Below, one piece after another: positions 1-5,871 of a stretch of DNA of 8,444 nt; positions within the stretch are counted from its first letter, which is position 1; each line of letters opens with the position of its first letter. The stretch is taken from contig DBJV01000005.1 in NCBI GenBank assembly GCA_002297185.1, positions 1-8,444 on the forward strand, read 5' to 3'. Under the pieces are notes generated by a model. The model was not told where the DNA came from. It was given only the letters and a program-made list of their open reading frames with translations, and searched no databases. The position numbers were made by a program, and so were the translations under genes. This stretch comes from Christensenella sp. UBA767 (GTDB taxonomy: Bacteria; Bacillota; Clostridia; Christensenellales; CAG-917).

Positions 1-379
1 TGCTTTCTTGCTCCGCAAACTGCCTTGCCTCGTGCGGATTGGAGCATTCCACGCGATAGGCGTTGTTCTGAACGAAACGGAAATCCGCAAATTCCTTGCG
101 CATTTTGCTGAGTGAATTCCAATAATAGTCGTGATTGCCTTTTACGACGTATTTTTCCCCGGGGAGTGCGGCGACCAAATCGTAATCTGGCTTTGCCTCT
201 TGAACGGTAAGCCCCCAAGACATATCTCCTCCGAGCAAAACGATATCGTCCGCGCCGACTTTTTTGCGCCAGTCGTCGCTTATTTTCTCAAAATGATTCT
301 GCCAGCCGTCGCCGAAAATATCCATCGGTTTTTCGACGGTGGTGGAGAGATGTAGGTCGCTTATAGCAAAGATTTTCAT
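1..379 (-). CDS. Calcineurin-like metallophosphoesterase, N-terminal 126 residues (runs off the left edge)
   Basis: Reading leftward from the ATG at 379 gives 126 uninterrupted codons to the window edge. The protein starts MKIFAISDLHLS and carries the metal-binding motifs of the calcineurin-like phosphoesterase fold: D8-x-H10, G51-D52 in GGDMSWG, and G81-N-H-D84 in GNHDYYW. These residues normally bind a two-metal centre that hydrolyses phosphoesters. The spacing, and the segments KPMDIFG and GDMSWG, resemble the predicted phosphohydrolases of COG1768 (recalled, not searched), which are about 230 residues long, so roughly half the gene is missing. The substrate is unknown. No signal peptide is seen, so it is probably cytoplasmic. 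An in-frame TAA lies four codons upstream of the ATG (389-391), so this start is forced. No Shine-Dalgarno sequence precedes it; a promoter abuts the start instead. It reads away from the dcw operon and is probably functionally unrelated. Confidence 0.88.
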   Translation of the reverse strand, partial: MKIFAISDLHLSTTVEKPMDIFGDGWQNHFEKISDDWRKKVGADDIVLLGGDMSWGLTVQEAKPDYDLVAALPGEKYVVKGNHDYYWNSLSKMRKEFADFRFVQNNAYRVECSNPHEARQFAEQES

Positions 380-385
380 ACGATT

Positions 386-414
386 ATATTATCACGCATT
401 TTGCATTTTTTCAA
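386..414 (-). promoter_or_regulatory. Sigma-A-type promoter of the metallophosphoesterase gene, placing +1 at the start codon
   Basis: On the minus strand TTGAAA (414-409) is followed by exactly 17 bases and TAATAT (391-386). Counting the last -10 base as -7, +1 falls on base 379, the A of the ATG. A TATAAT reading shifted three bases downstream (388-383) also exists but has a poorer 20-base spacer. This would make the message leaderless, which agrees with the lack of a ribosome binding site. The hexamers and spacing are read directly; the leaderless status is inferred. Confidence 0.55.
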
Positions 415-429
415 CGCTTTCAAGGCGTT
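413..429. repeat. Small inverted repeat at the -35 region of the metallophosphoesterase promoter
   Basis: AACGC (413-417) and GCGTT (425-429) are perfect complements around a 7-base centre. The repeat touches the -35 hexamer of the leftward promoter, so it could be a repressor or activator site. Five-base arms are short enough to arise by chance in AT-rich DNA. Confidence 0.25.
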
Positions 430-500
430 TATGAAGATTTGATTTTTTCTTTGCCGTTGATGTGTATGGAATAATAATATATATCAATATATTTTTGTAT

Positions 501-529
501 AAAAAATGACGACTTTCGCCGCCATTTTT
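501..529 (-). terminator. Rho-independent terminator for the leftward cysteine-rich gene
   Basis: On the minus strand, bases 529-518 pair with 513-502 as a 12-bp stem with two G-U wobbles, capped by a GAAA tetraloop (517-514). The 3' arm ends in a T run (506-501). The two wobble pairs become A-C mismatches on the plus strand, so the structure favours leftward transcription. It lies about 150 bases past the stop codon of the gene ending at 678 and before the metallophosphoesterase promoter, as expected for separate transcription units. The outer five A-U pairs mean the U tract is partly inside the stem. Confidence 0.62.
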
Positions 530-536
530 AAGTACC

Positions 537-559
537 GCAACAAATTGTCTTTTTGTTGC
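537..559. repeat. Perfect 8-bp inverted repeat in the 3' UTR of the cysteine-rich gene
   Basis: GCAACAAA (537-544) and TTTGTTGC (552-559) are perfect complements around a 7-base loop. It stands next to the terminator at 501-529 and within the predicted 3' untranslated region of the leftward gene. It could form an extra hairpin upstream of the terminator and protect the 3' end. On the plus strand it is followed by a T run (562-567), but no plus-strand gene lies upstream that would need it. Confidence 0.45.
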
Positions 560-641
560 CATTTTTTCGCGTGTGAAGTTTGTCCTGACTTTCCGTGACT
601 AAACGTTTTTCATATCTATTTAGCCTAAGCCGTTAGATTTG

Positions 642-700
642 TCAAGTCGGGAAAATCGGAAGGGCCTCTTTTCCCAATCAAGTTGGGAAAATTGGAAGGT
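642..700 (-). repeat. 36-bp-period direct repeat and stem-loop at the stop codon of the cysteine-rich gene
   Basis: Bases 642-663 and 678-699 match at 20 of 22 positions with an offset of 36 bases. On the minus strand the inner copy encodes the last residues LPIFPT and the TGA stop (680-678). Continuing in frame past the stop reads LGKEA, then LPIFPT and a second TGA. The two differences inside the copy are synonymous (CCA against CCG, twice). Bases 669-677 and 683-691 form a perfect 9-bp stem, and the stop codon lies in its 5-base loop. The GGGAAAA arm could instead pair with the downstream TTTTCCC copy, so two alternative hairpins are possible. Confidence 0.7.
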
Positions 701-1310
701 CGAACACGCCTTGGCATGCGTCTTGGCTAAATTCCGTGCAGGGCGGAATCTTGCAATATCCGTACGACGGCACGAGAAGATTGACGGGCGCTTGCACGCT
801 CAAAATCACCGTTACGCAGCAGGTAATGCTAAACGTATAGTCGCTAACGTACGTGCCTCTCGGGGACGCCATATTGACGGTCGCTGCGACGTTGGGCGTG
901 ATAACGCTGCCCGTCGGAACGCACATAACAACATCAAGTGAGATGCTGACCGAACTTGTGCCTGTGCCGGCTACGCCGTTTGCGTCGGTGTAGGCGATTT
1001 GAATAGGTATGGAAACCGTGGTTGTAACTCTTGAAAGCCCCGGTCTGTCGGCAATAGGTACAATCGTAAGCGAAGTAATCGTGCCTGTAGATGACGTTGA
1101 CGTGCCGCTTACGAAAGTGAGCGGAAGTGTGGGGCTTGCAGGGGACAGGTTGGTGAGAGTTACCGTCGAGTCTATGCTCGTTTGCATCATACAAGCGTCG
1201 AAGATTTTGACGGTTTGGATGCAAACTTTTTCACACAGTCCGTTCATAGGATTGCCGCTGATGTTCCCGGGACATCTGTCGGGAGTGGAATTGTTGTTGC
1301 AAAAAGACAT
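678..1310 (-). CDS. Cysteine-rich, Thr/Ser/Val-rich protein of unknown function; candidate spore coat or surface protein
   Basis: This 210-residue protein is not one I can name. It has 11 cysteines: an N-terminal group (C4, C13, C26, C30, C40) in a segment containing CPGNISGNP and GLCEKVC, a central CC pair (164-165), and a C-terminal group (C186, C191, C199). The middle (about 45-160) is rich in Thr, Ser, Val, Ile and Pro with few charges, as in beta-rich structural proteins. No signal peptide or clear membrane segment is seen. The ATG at 1310 is preceded by AAGGAGGT (1324-1317) at 6 bases, a near-ideal ribosome binding site, which also supports the minus strand over overlapping plus-strand frames. 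A sigma-K-like promoter lies just upstream. By analogy with cysteine-rich coat proteins, a disulfide-cross-linked spore layer is my hypothesis. The gene diverges from the dcw operon and ends in a duplicated stop-codon hairpin. Confidence 0.75.
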   Translation of the reverse strand: MSFCNNNSTPDRCPGNISGNPMNGLCEKVCIQTVKIFDACMMQTSIDSTVTLTNLSPASPTLPLTFVSGTSTSSTGTITSLTIVPIADRPGLSRVTTTVSIPIQIAYTDANGVAGTGTSSVSISLDVVMCVPTGSVITPNVAATVNMASPRGTYVSDYTFSITCCVTVILSVQAPVNLLVPSYGYCKIPPCTEFSQDACQGVFDLPIFPT

Positions 1311-1337
1311 CTTTTTACCTCCTTTTTTATTTGTTGC

Positions 1338-1364
1338 AATATATGCGAGAAAGATTTTTTTGTT
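1338..1364 (-). promoter_or_regulatory. Candidate sigma-K-like (mother-cell sporulation) promoter of the cysteine-rich gene
   Basis: On the minus strand AAC (1364-1362) is followed after 16 bases by CATATATT (1345-1338). This matches the Bacillus sigma-K pattern of AC, 16-17 bases, then CATAnnnT. The predicted start of transcription near 1331 leaves a 5' leader of about 20 bases that contains the AAGGAGGT site. No good sigma-A promoter was found in this stretch. The consensus is short and the region AT-rich, so chance matches are possible. Confidence 0.38.
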
Positions 1365-1540
1365 GCTTACGGCATATTTTATGCAAAATTTTTTGCGTAA
1401 TTTTGCGCGATTTTCACTAAAAAGTAGGAGTGGGGAATGGATGAAATTGCATACGGCACTATTTTTGAATATAGTTTACTTGTAAATCAAAAAAAATTGC
1501 ATAAAAATCAAAAATGCCACTAAATAGAGGAAAAAATTTT

Positions 1541-1555
1541 GTGGTCAAAAATGGA
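1541..1555 (+). promoter_or_regulatory. Possible MraZ-box-like repeats upstream of the mraZ promoter
   Basis: GTGG (1541-1544) and ATGG (1551-1554) place two TGG trinucleotides exactly 10 bases apart, one helical turn, just upstream of the -35 hexamer. MraZ proteins bind short TGG-containing direct repeats with about this period upstream of their own gene (TGGGN repeats in E. coli). Only two degenerate copies are visible here, so the assignment is tentative. Confidence 0.28.
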
Positions 1556-1563
1556 AAATTCTA

Positions 1564-1592
1564 TTGACAATCTTTCCGTATTGTTATACAAT
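1564..1592 (+). promoter_or_regulatory. Sigma-A-type promoter of the dcw operon (mraZ promoter)
   Basis: TTGACA (1564-1569), a perfect -35, is followed after 17 bases by TACAAT (1587-1592), one mismatch from consensus. +1 is expected near 1599, giving a leader of about 37 bases before the mraZ ATG. Two overlapping palindromes cover the -10: TATTGT (1579-1584) with ACAATA (1588-1593), and GTTAT (1583-1587) with ATAAC (1591-1595). They could be an operator or a by-product of the -10 sequence. Confidence 0.8.
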
Positions 1593-1635
1593 AACAAGCG
1601 TAAAGGGTGAAGTGCCCTCAAAAAAGGAAACAAAC

Positions 1636-2079
1636 ATGGCAAAATTTATGCTCGGCAATTATCGTCACAGCCTTGACGAGAAAAATAGATTCAGGATTCC
1701 GGTTAAGTTCCGCGAGGGGCTTGGCGCAAATCCCTATTACATGCCCGGCAAAAACGGTTGCCTCTACATCGTTCCCGAAGAGAGATTCGAAGAGATGTTT
1801 GCTCCGTTCATCAACCAAAATCCATATACCTCGGATACCGATGAATTTACTTCCAGCGTGTTCGCATTCAGCGGTCCTTTGGAAGAGGACGCACAGGGCA
1901 GAGTTGCTCTCGACAAAAACATCAAAGAGAAATACGGCATTTCAAAAGAACTTGTCTTTGTCGGCAAGGCGACCTACCTCGAAGTGTGGCCGAGCGAGAC
2001 TTGGGATGCGAGATACGGCGTGCTTGATCCGCAAAAGATTGACAAGATGATCCAAGACCTCAAAAAGTACGGGGTGTGA
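1636..2079 (+). CDS. mraZ: Transcriptional regulator MraZ
   Basis: MraZ is the conserved first gene of dcw clusters, a ring-forming DNA-binding protein that represses its own operon in E. coli. The 147-residue product has the family length and two SpoVT/AbrB-like half domains: residues 9-30 (YRHSLDEKNRFRIPVKF) and 84-119, which include DAQGRVALD and end in YLEVWP. The usual DxKGR motif of the first half reads DEKNR, with Asn17 in place of Gly; the second half keeps QGR. The ATG at 1636 is chosen because AAAGGA (1623-1628) precedes it by 7 bases and MAKFMLGNYR aligns with the usual MF-type N-terminus. A GTG at 1612 could add eight residues, and the ATG at 1648 would remove four. A strong sigma-A promoter ends 43 bases upstream, and rsmH follows within two bases, so the two are co-transcribed. 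Confidence 0.95.
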   Translation: MAKFMLGNYRHSLDEKNRFRIPVKFREGLGANPYYMPGKNGCLYIVPEERFEEMFAPFINQNPYTSDTDEFTSSVFAFSGPLEEDAQGRVALDKNIKEKYGISKELVFVGKATYLEVWPSETWDARYGVLDPQKIDKMIQDLKKYGV

Positions 2080-2081
2080 GA

Positions 2082-3017
2082 ATGGAATTTGCACATATCC
2101 CCGTGATGTTGAACGAATGTCTTGACGGACTGAATATCAAAAGCAACGGCATCTACGTTGACGGTACGGTAGGCGGCGCGGGACATTCGATTGAGATTGT
2201 AAAGCGACTCGGTGAAGGCGGCAGGCTCATCGCCGTAGATAAAGACAAATTCGCTTTGCAAGCGTCGAGAGAAAGGCTCAAAGATTATCTCGACAAAGTG
2301 ACCTTCATTCACGACGATTACAAAAACCTCATCGCAAATCTCGACGAGATAGGCGTAGGCGAGGTGGACGGAATACTTCTCGACCTCGGCGTATCCAGCC
2401 CTCAACTCGACAATGCGGAAAGAGGATTCAGCTATATGAAGGACGCGCCTCTCGATATGAGAATGGATTGCGACCAGACGCTGACAGCATACGAAGTGGT
2501 AAACGAGTTTTCCGAGCAAGACATTGCAAGAATCCTTTTTGATTACGGTGAAGAGAAACTTGCCCGAGTGATTGCAAAGCGCATCGTAAACCACAGAAGT
2601 CAAAAGCCGATAGAAACGACGCTCGAGCTTGCAAAGATAGTCGAGGACAGTTATCCGGCAAAGACGAGATGGAAATTCGGACATCCTGCAAAGCGCACTT
2701 TCCAAGCGATAAGGATTGAAGTCAACGGCGAACTTTCAAGGCTTGACGAGGCAATCACCGCAATGGCAAGGCGGCTTAAAAAGGGCGGAAGACTGGCGGT
2801 TATAACCTTCCATTCGCTCGAGGACAGAATAGTCAAATCCGCTTTCAAACAACTCTCGCTCGCATGTACGTGTCCTCCGGACTTCCCGGTGTGCGTATGC
2901 GGAAAGGTGCAAGAGGTTGAACTTGTAAACAAGAAACCTATCACCGCATCCGAGCAGGAACTTGAAATCAACCCACGCTCGCAAAGCGCAAAACTCAGGG
3001 TAGTCGAGCGAGTGTGA
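2082..3017 (+). CDS. rsmH: 16S rRNA (cytosine(1402)-N(4))-methyltransferase RsmH
   Basis: RsmH (MraW) uses S-adenosylmethionine to N4-methylate C1402 of 16S rRNA in the P site of the small ribosomal subunit. The 311-residue protein shows the family hallmarks in order: the SAM-binding YVDGTVGGAGHS (25-36), the acidic residue of motif II in AVDKD (51-55), DLGVSSPQLD (101-110) followed by RGFS (114-117), KRTFQAIRIEVN (204-215), and FHSLEDRIVK (243-252). A four-cysteine cluster (C262, C264, C271, C273) near the C-terminus is common in Firmicutes homologues. The ATG at 2082 matches the typical MEFxH N-terminus. A GTG at 2076 overlapping the mraZ stop would add two residues. A G-rich stretch (GGGGTG, 2071-2076) is the only ribosome binding site candidate, so translation is probably coupled to mraZ. 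Confidence 0.96.
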   Translation: MEFAHIPVMLNECLDGLNIKSNGIYVDGTVGGAGHSIEIVKRLGEGGRLIAVDKDKFALQASRERLKDYLDKVTFIHDDYKNLIANLDEIGVGEVDGILLDLGVSSPQLDNAERGFSYMKDAPLDMRMDCDQTLTAYEVVNEFSEQDIARILFDYGEEKLARVIAKRIVNHRSQKPIETTLELAKIVEDSYPAKTRWKFGHPAKRTFQAIRIEVNGELSRLDEAITAMARRLKKGGRLAVITFHSLEDRIVKSAFKQLSLACTCPPDFPVCVCGKVQEVELVNKKPITASEQELEINPRSQSAKLRVVERV

Positions 3018-3131
3018 ACGAGATAAAAACGATAAAAACAATATAAAATACAAAAAGAGAATAAAGAAGGGAAAATCGGCAATCTATCAGGGTTAAAAAA
3101 GAGAAACCGATAATCTAAAAAGGGGTATGTT

Positions 3132-3929
3132 ATGGCAATCACATTGGATGAATTGTTGGGAAGAAACACACAAAGCGTAGCACAACAAAACAACGTTGAG
3201 CGTTTTCCTTCATACGAAGATTTTAAGTCCTCACGCAATACGTATGCGCAACAAACGCAGCCGCAAAACGTGCGTTACAATTTCGATATGGCTCCTGCTC
3301 AAGCACCGAGAAGTGTAGAGAGCGTAAGAACTTACGAGGCAAATCGTCCGTACGTCGCACCCCAATCCAGCGAGTATCAAACTCGTGAATATCCCTTCTA
3401 CGATAGTTTGCGTGCAAGTGCGCCTGCACAACCCGTGCAATACAGCGCGCCCGTACAATATGAACAACCTGCGTACGTCGAGCCGATGCAATATCAGGCA
3501 CCCGTACAAAACAGAGTTGCACAACCCGAAAACTTCTACGAGTTTACCGCTCACGACACGGAAAGATTGAGCGATCAAGAACTCTACAACAGACTTGCAG
3601 GCACGTCCTCAAACGGTCCCGTGTTCCAAGACGCGCAAGTGGCTCAAAAATCGCACACTTCCTTGTTTGCTCGCAGAGCGCAAAAAACTCAAGACACGAC
3701 GGAAGAAAGACAACGCGGCAGACTCAATACCAAGGGCAAAATCATCCTCGGCGTATATCTTGCAGTCATCGCGCTCGTTGCGTCCCTCATCATCGTAAAC
3801 GCAACCAAAATCAATGCAGGCAAAGCGGTAACTCCGACGAGCAAAGTCGGCGTAGTCGCAATGCAAAAAGCGAATAATACGGAATCTTTCGGAATAGATT
3901 CCAAATATGAAGTTCGCATCGACAAATAA
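3132..3929 (+). CDS. Single-pass membrane protein in the ftsL slot, with a long Gln/Pro/Tyr-rich cytoplasmic region
   Basis: Position between rsmH and the dcw transpeptidase is that of ftsL, whose product joins the divisome with DivIC/FtsB. The 265-residue protein is not a normal FtsL, which is about 100-120 residues with a periplasmic or extracellular coiled coil. Here residues 1-203 are predicted cytoplasmic, with low complexity at about 35-135 rich in Gln, Pro, Ala, Tyr and Ser and imperfect repeats of the type APVQY (residues 96-126). A basic stretch (178-202) precedes one membrane helix (about 204-223), and only about 42 residues lie outside, without a visible heptad repeat. The N-terminus MAITLDELLG looks ordered, as does HDTERLSDQELYNRLAG (141-157). 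The ATG is preceded by AAAGGGG (3119-3125) at 6 bases. The 114-base upstream spacer is A-rich, with a tandem GATAAAAAC repeat (3022-3039) and no clear promoter. Role as a transpeptidase partner is inferred from context only. Confidence 0.85.
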   Translation: MAITLDELLGRNTQSVAQQNNVERFPSYEDFKSSRNTYAQQTQPQNVRYNFDMAPAQAPRSVESVRTYEANRPYVAPQSSEYQTREYPFYDSLRASAPAQPVQYSAPVQYEQPAYVEPMQYQAPVQNRVAQPENFYEFTAHDTERLSDQELYNRLAGTSSNGPVFQDAQVAQKSHTSLFARRAQKTQDTTEERQRGRLNTKGKIILGVYLAVIALVASLIIVNATKINAGKAVTPTSKVGVVAMQKANNTESFGIDSKYEVRIDK

Positions 3930-5835
3930 AACAAAACCCAATCTTCTTTATAATCCAACAAAAAGGCTGTCGGCAGTATTACTGCTGATGGTCTTTTTGT
4001 TTTGTGCGGTGTTGTGCAAAACCTTTTTCGTAATGGTGGTGGACAGTAAAAATCTGCAGGTAAAAGCTTTATCTCAATGGCTGCGTGACGTGCCGACGGA
4101 CGCGGCGAGAGGCAGCATTTTGGACAAAAACGGCAAAATGCTTGCATCCACTTCCACGAGATACAATTTGTACGTGCGCCCAAGTGATACTCCCGACAAA
4201 GAGGGCGTTGCGAGAGTGCTTTGTGACACGTTCGGATACGACTATGAAACGACTCTGCAGAAAATTTCCAAGCGCACGAGCGAAGTTACCGTTGCCACCA
4301 AAGTAACCAAAGAGGAACTGAGCAAAGTCTATGCTAGCGGACTCGGCGGAATTTACTATTCAGAGGACAATTTCCGCTATTATCCCTACGGCGATTTCAT
4401 GACGCAAGTGCTGGGATTTTGCAGCAGCGACGGCTACGGACAGACGGGGATAGAGTCCTATTACGACAAGTATCTAACGGGCGTAAACGGACAGATTTTA
4501 ACGGAATCCGACCTTATAGGTCGCAAGAGCGGAGACGGCAACAGTTACTATCTGCCTGCAATCGACGGGATGAGCGTGGTAACAACTCTCGATGCAGGCA
4601 TTCAATCCATAGTCGAGGGTGCAGTCCGCAATGCGGTTGCAAAATTCAGTCCAAAAGGCGTTATGTGTGCGGTCATGGACTACACGAGCGGCGGAATAGT
4701 CGCGCTTTGCGAATATCCGTCTTTCGATTTGAACGACGTGCCGCGAGACGATTTGCAATCGCTTTTTGAAAATTCCAAAAGCAAGTTTATATCCACCGTA
4801 TATGAGCCGGGTTCAACTTTCAAAATTTTGACGTCGGCAGCCGCTCTTGATTCCGGAAAAGTGCGCACGACGGACAGATTTTACTGCGCAGGTTCACGCA
4901 CGGTTGACGGCAAACGCATCAGATGTTGGAAAGCGCGCGGACACGGCTCGATTGACTTCGGTCAAGGCGTGGAAGGCAGTTGCAACTGCGTATTTATGGA
5001 CTGCGCTTTGCGTATGGGTACGGACAGTTTTTACGATTATTTGTGCAAATTCGGTTTGGCGAGCAAGACGGGCATAGACATGACGGGGGAGACGAGCGGA
5101 ATTTTTATTCAGCAAGATTTAGTCAAAAACGTGGACTTGGCTCGCATAGGTTTCGGACAAGCGGTTGCGGTCACTCCGATAGGACTTTTGAGCGCAACGT
5201 CGAGCGTAATAAACGGCGGTGTGAGCGTAAAGCCGCATCTTATGGACAAAATCACGACCTCGGACGGACAAGTGATAGCGCAAAATCAACTTCTCGGCGG
5301 CGAAAGAGCGGTGTCGGCGGCAACGTCGGATATTATGCGAGAACTGCTGCAACGAGTGGTAACCGAGGGTAGCGGAAAGGGCGCGTACGTCCCGGGATAC
5401 AAAATCCTCGGCAAAACGGGTACTGCGCAAAAGTACGAAAACGGTCAAATCGCAAGAGGCAAATATATATCCTCATTCCTCGGCTTTTCCGTGACGGAAG
5501 GTGCAAATTACGGAATACTTTTCATCGTCGATGAACCGAAAGGCTATATGTATTACGGCTCGCTCGTTGCCGCGCCCATGGTGGGTGACATATTCGAGAG
5601 CATATTTGCGTATCTTTCGATTGACCCGACCTACACGGGCAAAGAGGCGGATATCGTCGGACAAGAGTTCGAGCTGCCCGATTTTTGCGGCATGAGCGTA
5701 AGCAATGCAAGGGCGCAGCTTGCCAAACTCGGACTGTATTGCGAGATAGACGGCGAGGGAGATACGGTAAATGCGCAATATCCGCTTGCAGGTGTAAAAG
5801 TGGACAAGCGCAACGCCGTTTTGCTTATCACTTGA
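3907..5835 (+). CDS. spoVD: SpoVD/FtsI-type class B penicillin-binding protein with C-terminal PASTA domain
   Basis: This 642-residue membrane-anchored DD-transpeptidase cross-links peptidoglycan in division or spore cortex synthesis. It has a short cytoplasmic tail, one membrane anchor (about 21-43), the class B dimerisation region (about 60-220, including the RGSILDKNG motif at 68-76), and the transpeptidase domain with the three active-site motifs: S303-T-F-K306, S358-C-N360 and K503-T-G505. A PASTA domain (about 588-642) ends the protein. C340 and C359 lie 19 residues apart, as do C332 and C351 of B. subtilis SpoVD, the disulfide controlled by StoA; I recall those numbers from the literature. 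This favours SpoVD over vegetative PBP2B, which usually has SNN. The ATG at 3907 is forced by an in-frame TAG shortly upstream. No Shine-Dalgarno sequence is evident, and the 23-base overlap with the preceding gene points to translational coupling. Whether it also serves vegetative division is unknown. Confidence 0.93.
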   Translation: MKFASTNKTKPNLLYNPTKRLSAVLLLMVFLFCAVLCKTFFVMVVDSKNLQVKALSQWLRDVPTDAARGSILDKNGKMLASTSTRYNLYVRPSDTPDKEGVARVLCDTFGYDYETTLQKISKRTSEVTVATKVTKEELSKVYASGLGGIYYSEDNFRYYPYGDFMTQVLGFCSSDGYGQTGIESYYDKYLTGVNGQILTESDLIGRKSGDGNSYYLPAIDGMSVVTTLDAGIQSIVEGAVRNAVAKFSPKGVMCAVMDYTSGGIVALCEYPSFDLNDVPRDDLQSLFENSKSKFISTVYEPGSTFKILTSAAALDSGKVRTTDRFYCAGSRTVDGKRIRCWKARGHGSIDFGQGVEGSCNCVFMDCALRMGTDSFYDYLCKFGLASKTGIDMTGETSGIFIQQDLVKNVDLARIGFGQAVAVTPIGLLSATSSVINGGVSVKPHLMDKITTSDGQVIAQNQLLGGERAVSAATSDIMRELLQRVVTEGSGKGAYVPGYKILGKTGTAQKYENGQIARGKYISSFLGFSVTEGANYGILFIVDEPKGYMYYGSLVAAPMVGDIFESIFAYLSIDPTYTGKEADIVGQEFELPDFCGMSVSNARAQLAKLGLYCEIDGEGDTVNAQYPLAGVKVDKRNAVLLIT

Positions 5836-5871
5836 CGTGAAAAGATTTTCCGTTCGTGGCTACTTTTGCGG

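Larger units (their letters stand above)
1311..1635. other. Divergent intergenic region between the cysteine-rich gene and mraZ
   Basis: This AT-rich 325-base stretch has no credible gene. The left end carries the ribosome binding site and candidate promoter of the leftward gene. The right end carries the mraZ promoter and a 5' leader of about 37 bases. Between them are long A and T tracts, a short palindrome (GCATA at 1372-1376, TATGC at 1380-1384), and the G-rich stretch TGGGGAATGG at 1431-1440, none of which I can assign. No tRNA, riboswitch or T-box hallmarks were seen. Confidence 0.6.

Noticed and set aside
131..355. Plus-strand open frame of 74 codons near the left edge
   Set aside because: It is antisense to the metallophosphoesterase, whose metal-binding motifs are in frame on the minus strand without interruption.
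537..567. Inverted repeat plus T run read as a plus-strand terminator
   Set aside because: No plus-strand gene lies upstream within the window, the stem has few GC pairs, and the adjacent minus-strand hairpin fits the gene layout better.
1009..1485. Plus-strand open frame of 158 codons overlapping the cysteine-rich gene
   Set aside because: It has no ribosome binding site, no recognisable motifs, and lies opposite the minus-strand gene that has an ideal AAGGAGGT site; its second half crosses AT-rich intergenic DNA.
2076..2081. GTG start for rsmH overlapping the mraZ stop
   Set aside because: The ATG at 2082 gives the standard family N-terminus and lies at a better distance from the G-rich stretch; the GTG form adds only two residues and cannot be excluded.
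1974..2705. Minus-strand open frame of 243 codons opposite mraZ and rsmH
   Set aside because: It is antisense to rsmH, whose product shows all family hallmarks in this stretch; no ribosome binding site or motif supports it.
2651..3238. Minus-strand open frame of 195 codons spanning the rsmH end and the following spacer
   Set aside because: It is antisense to conserved rsmH codons and its Phe/Ser/Leu-rich part comes from translating the A-rich spacer in reverse.
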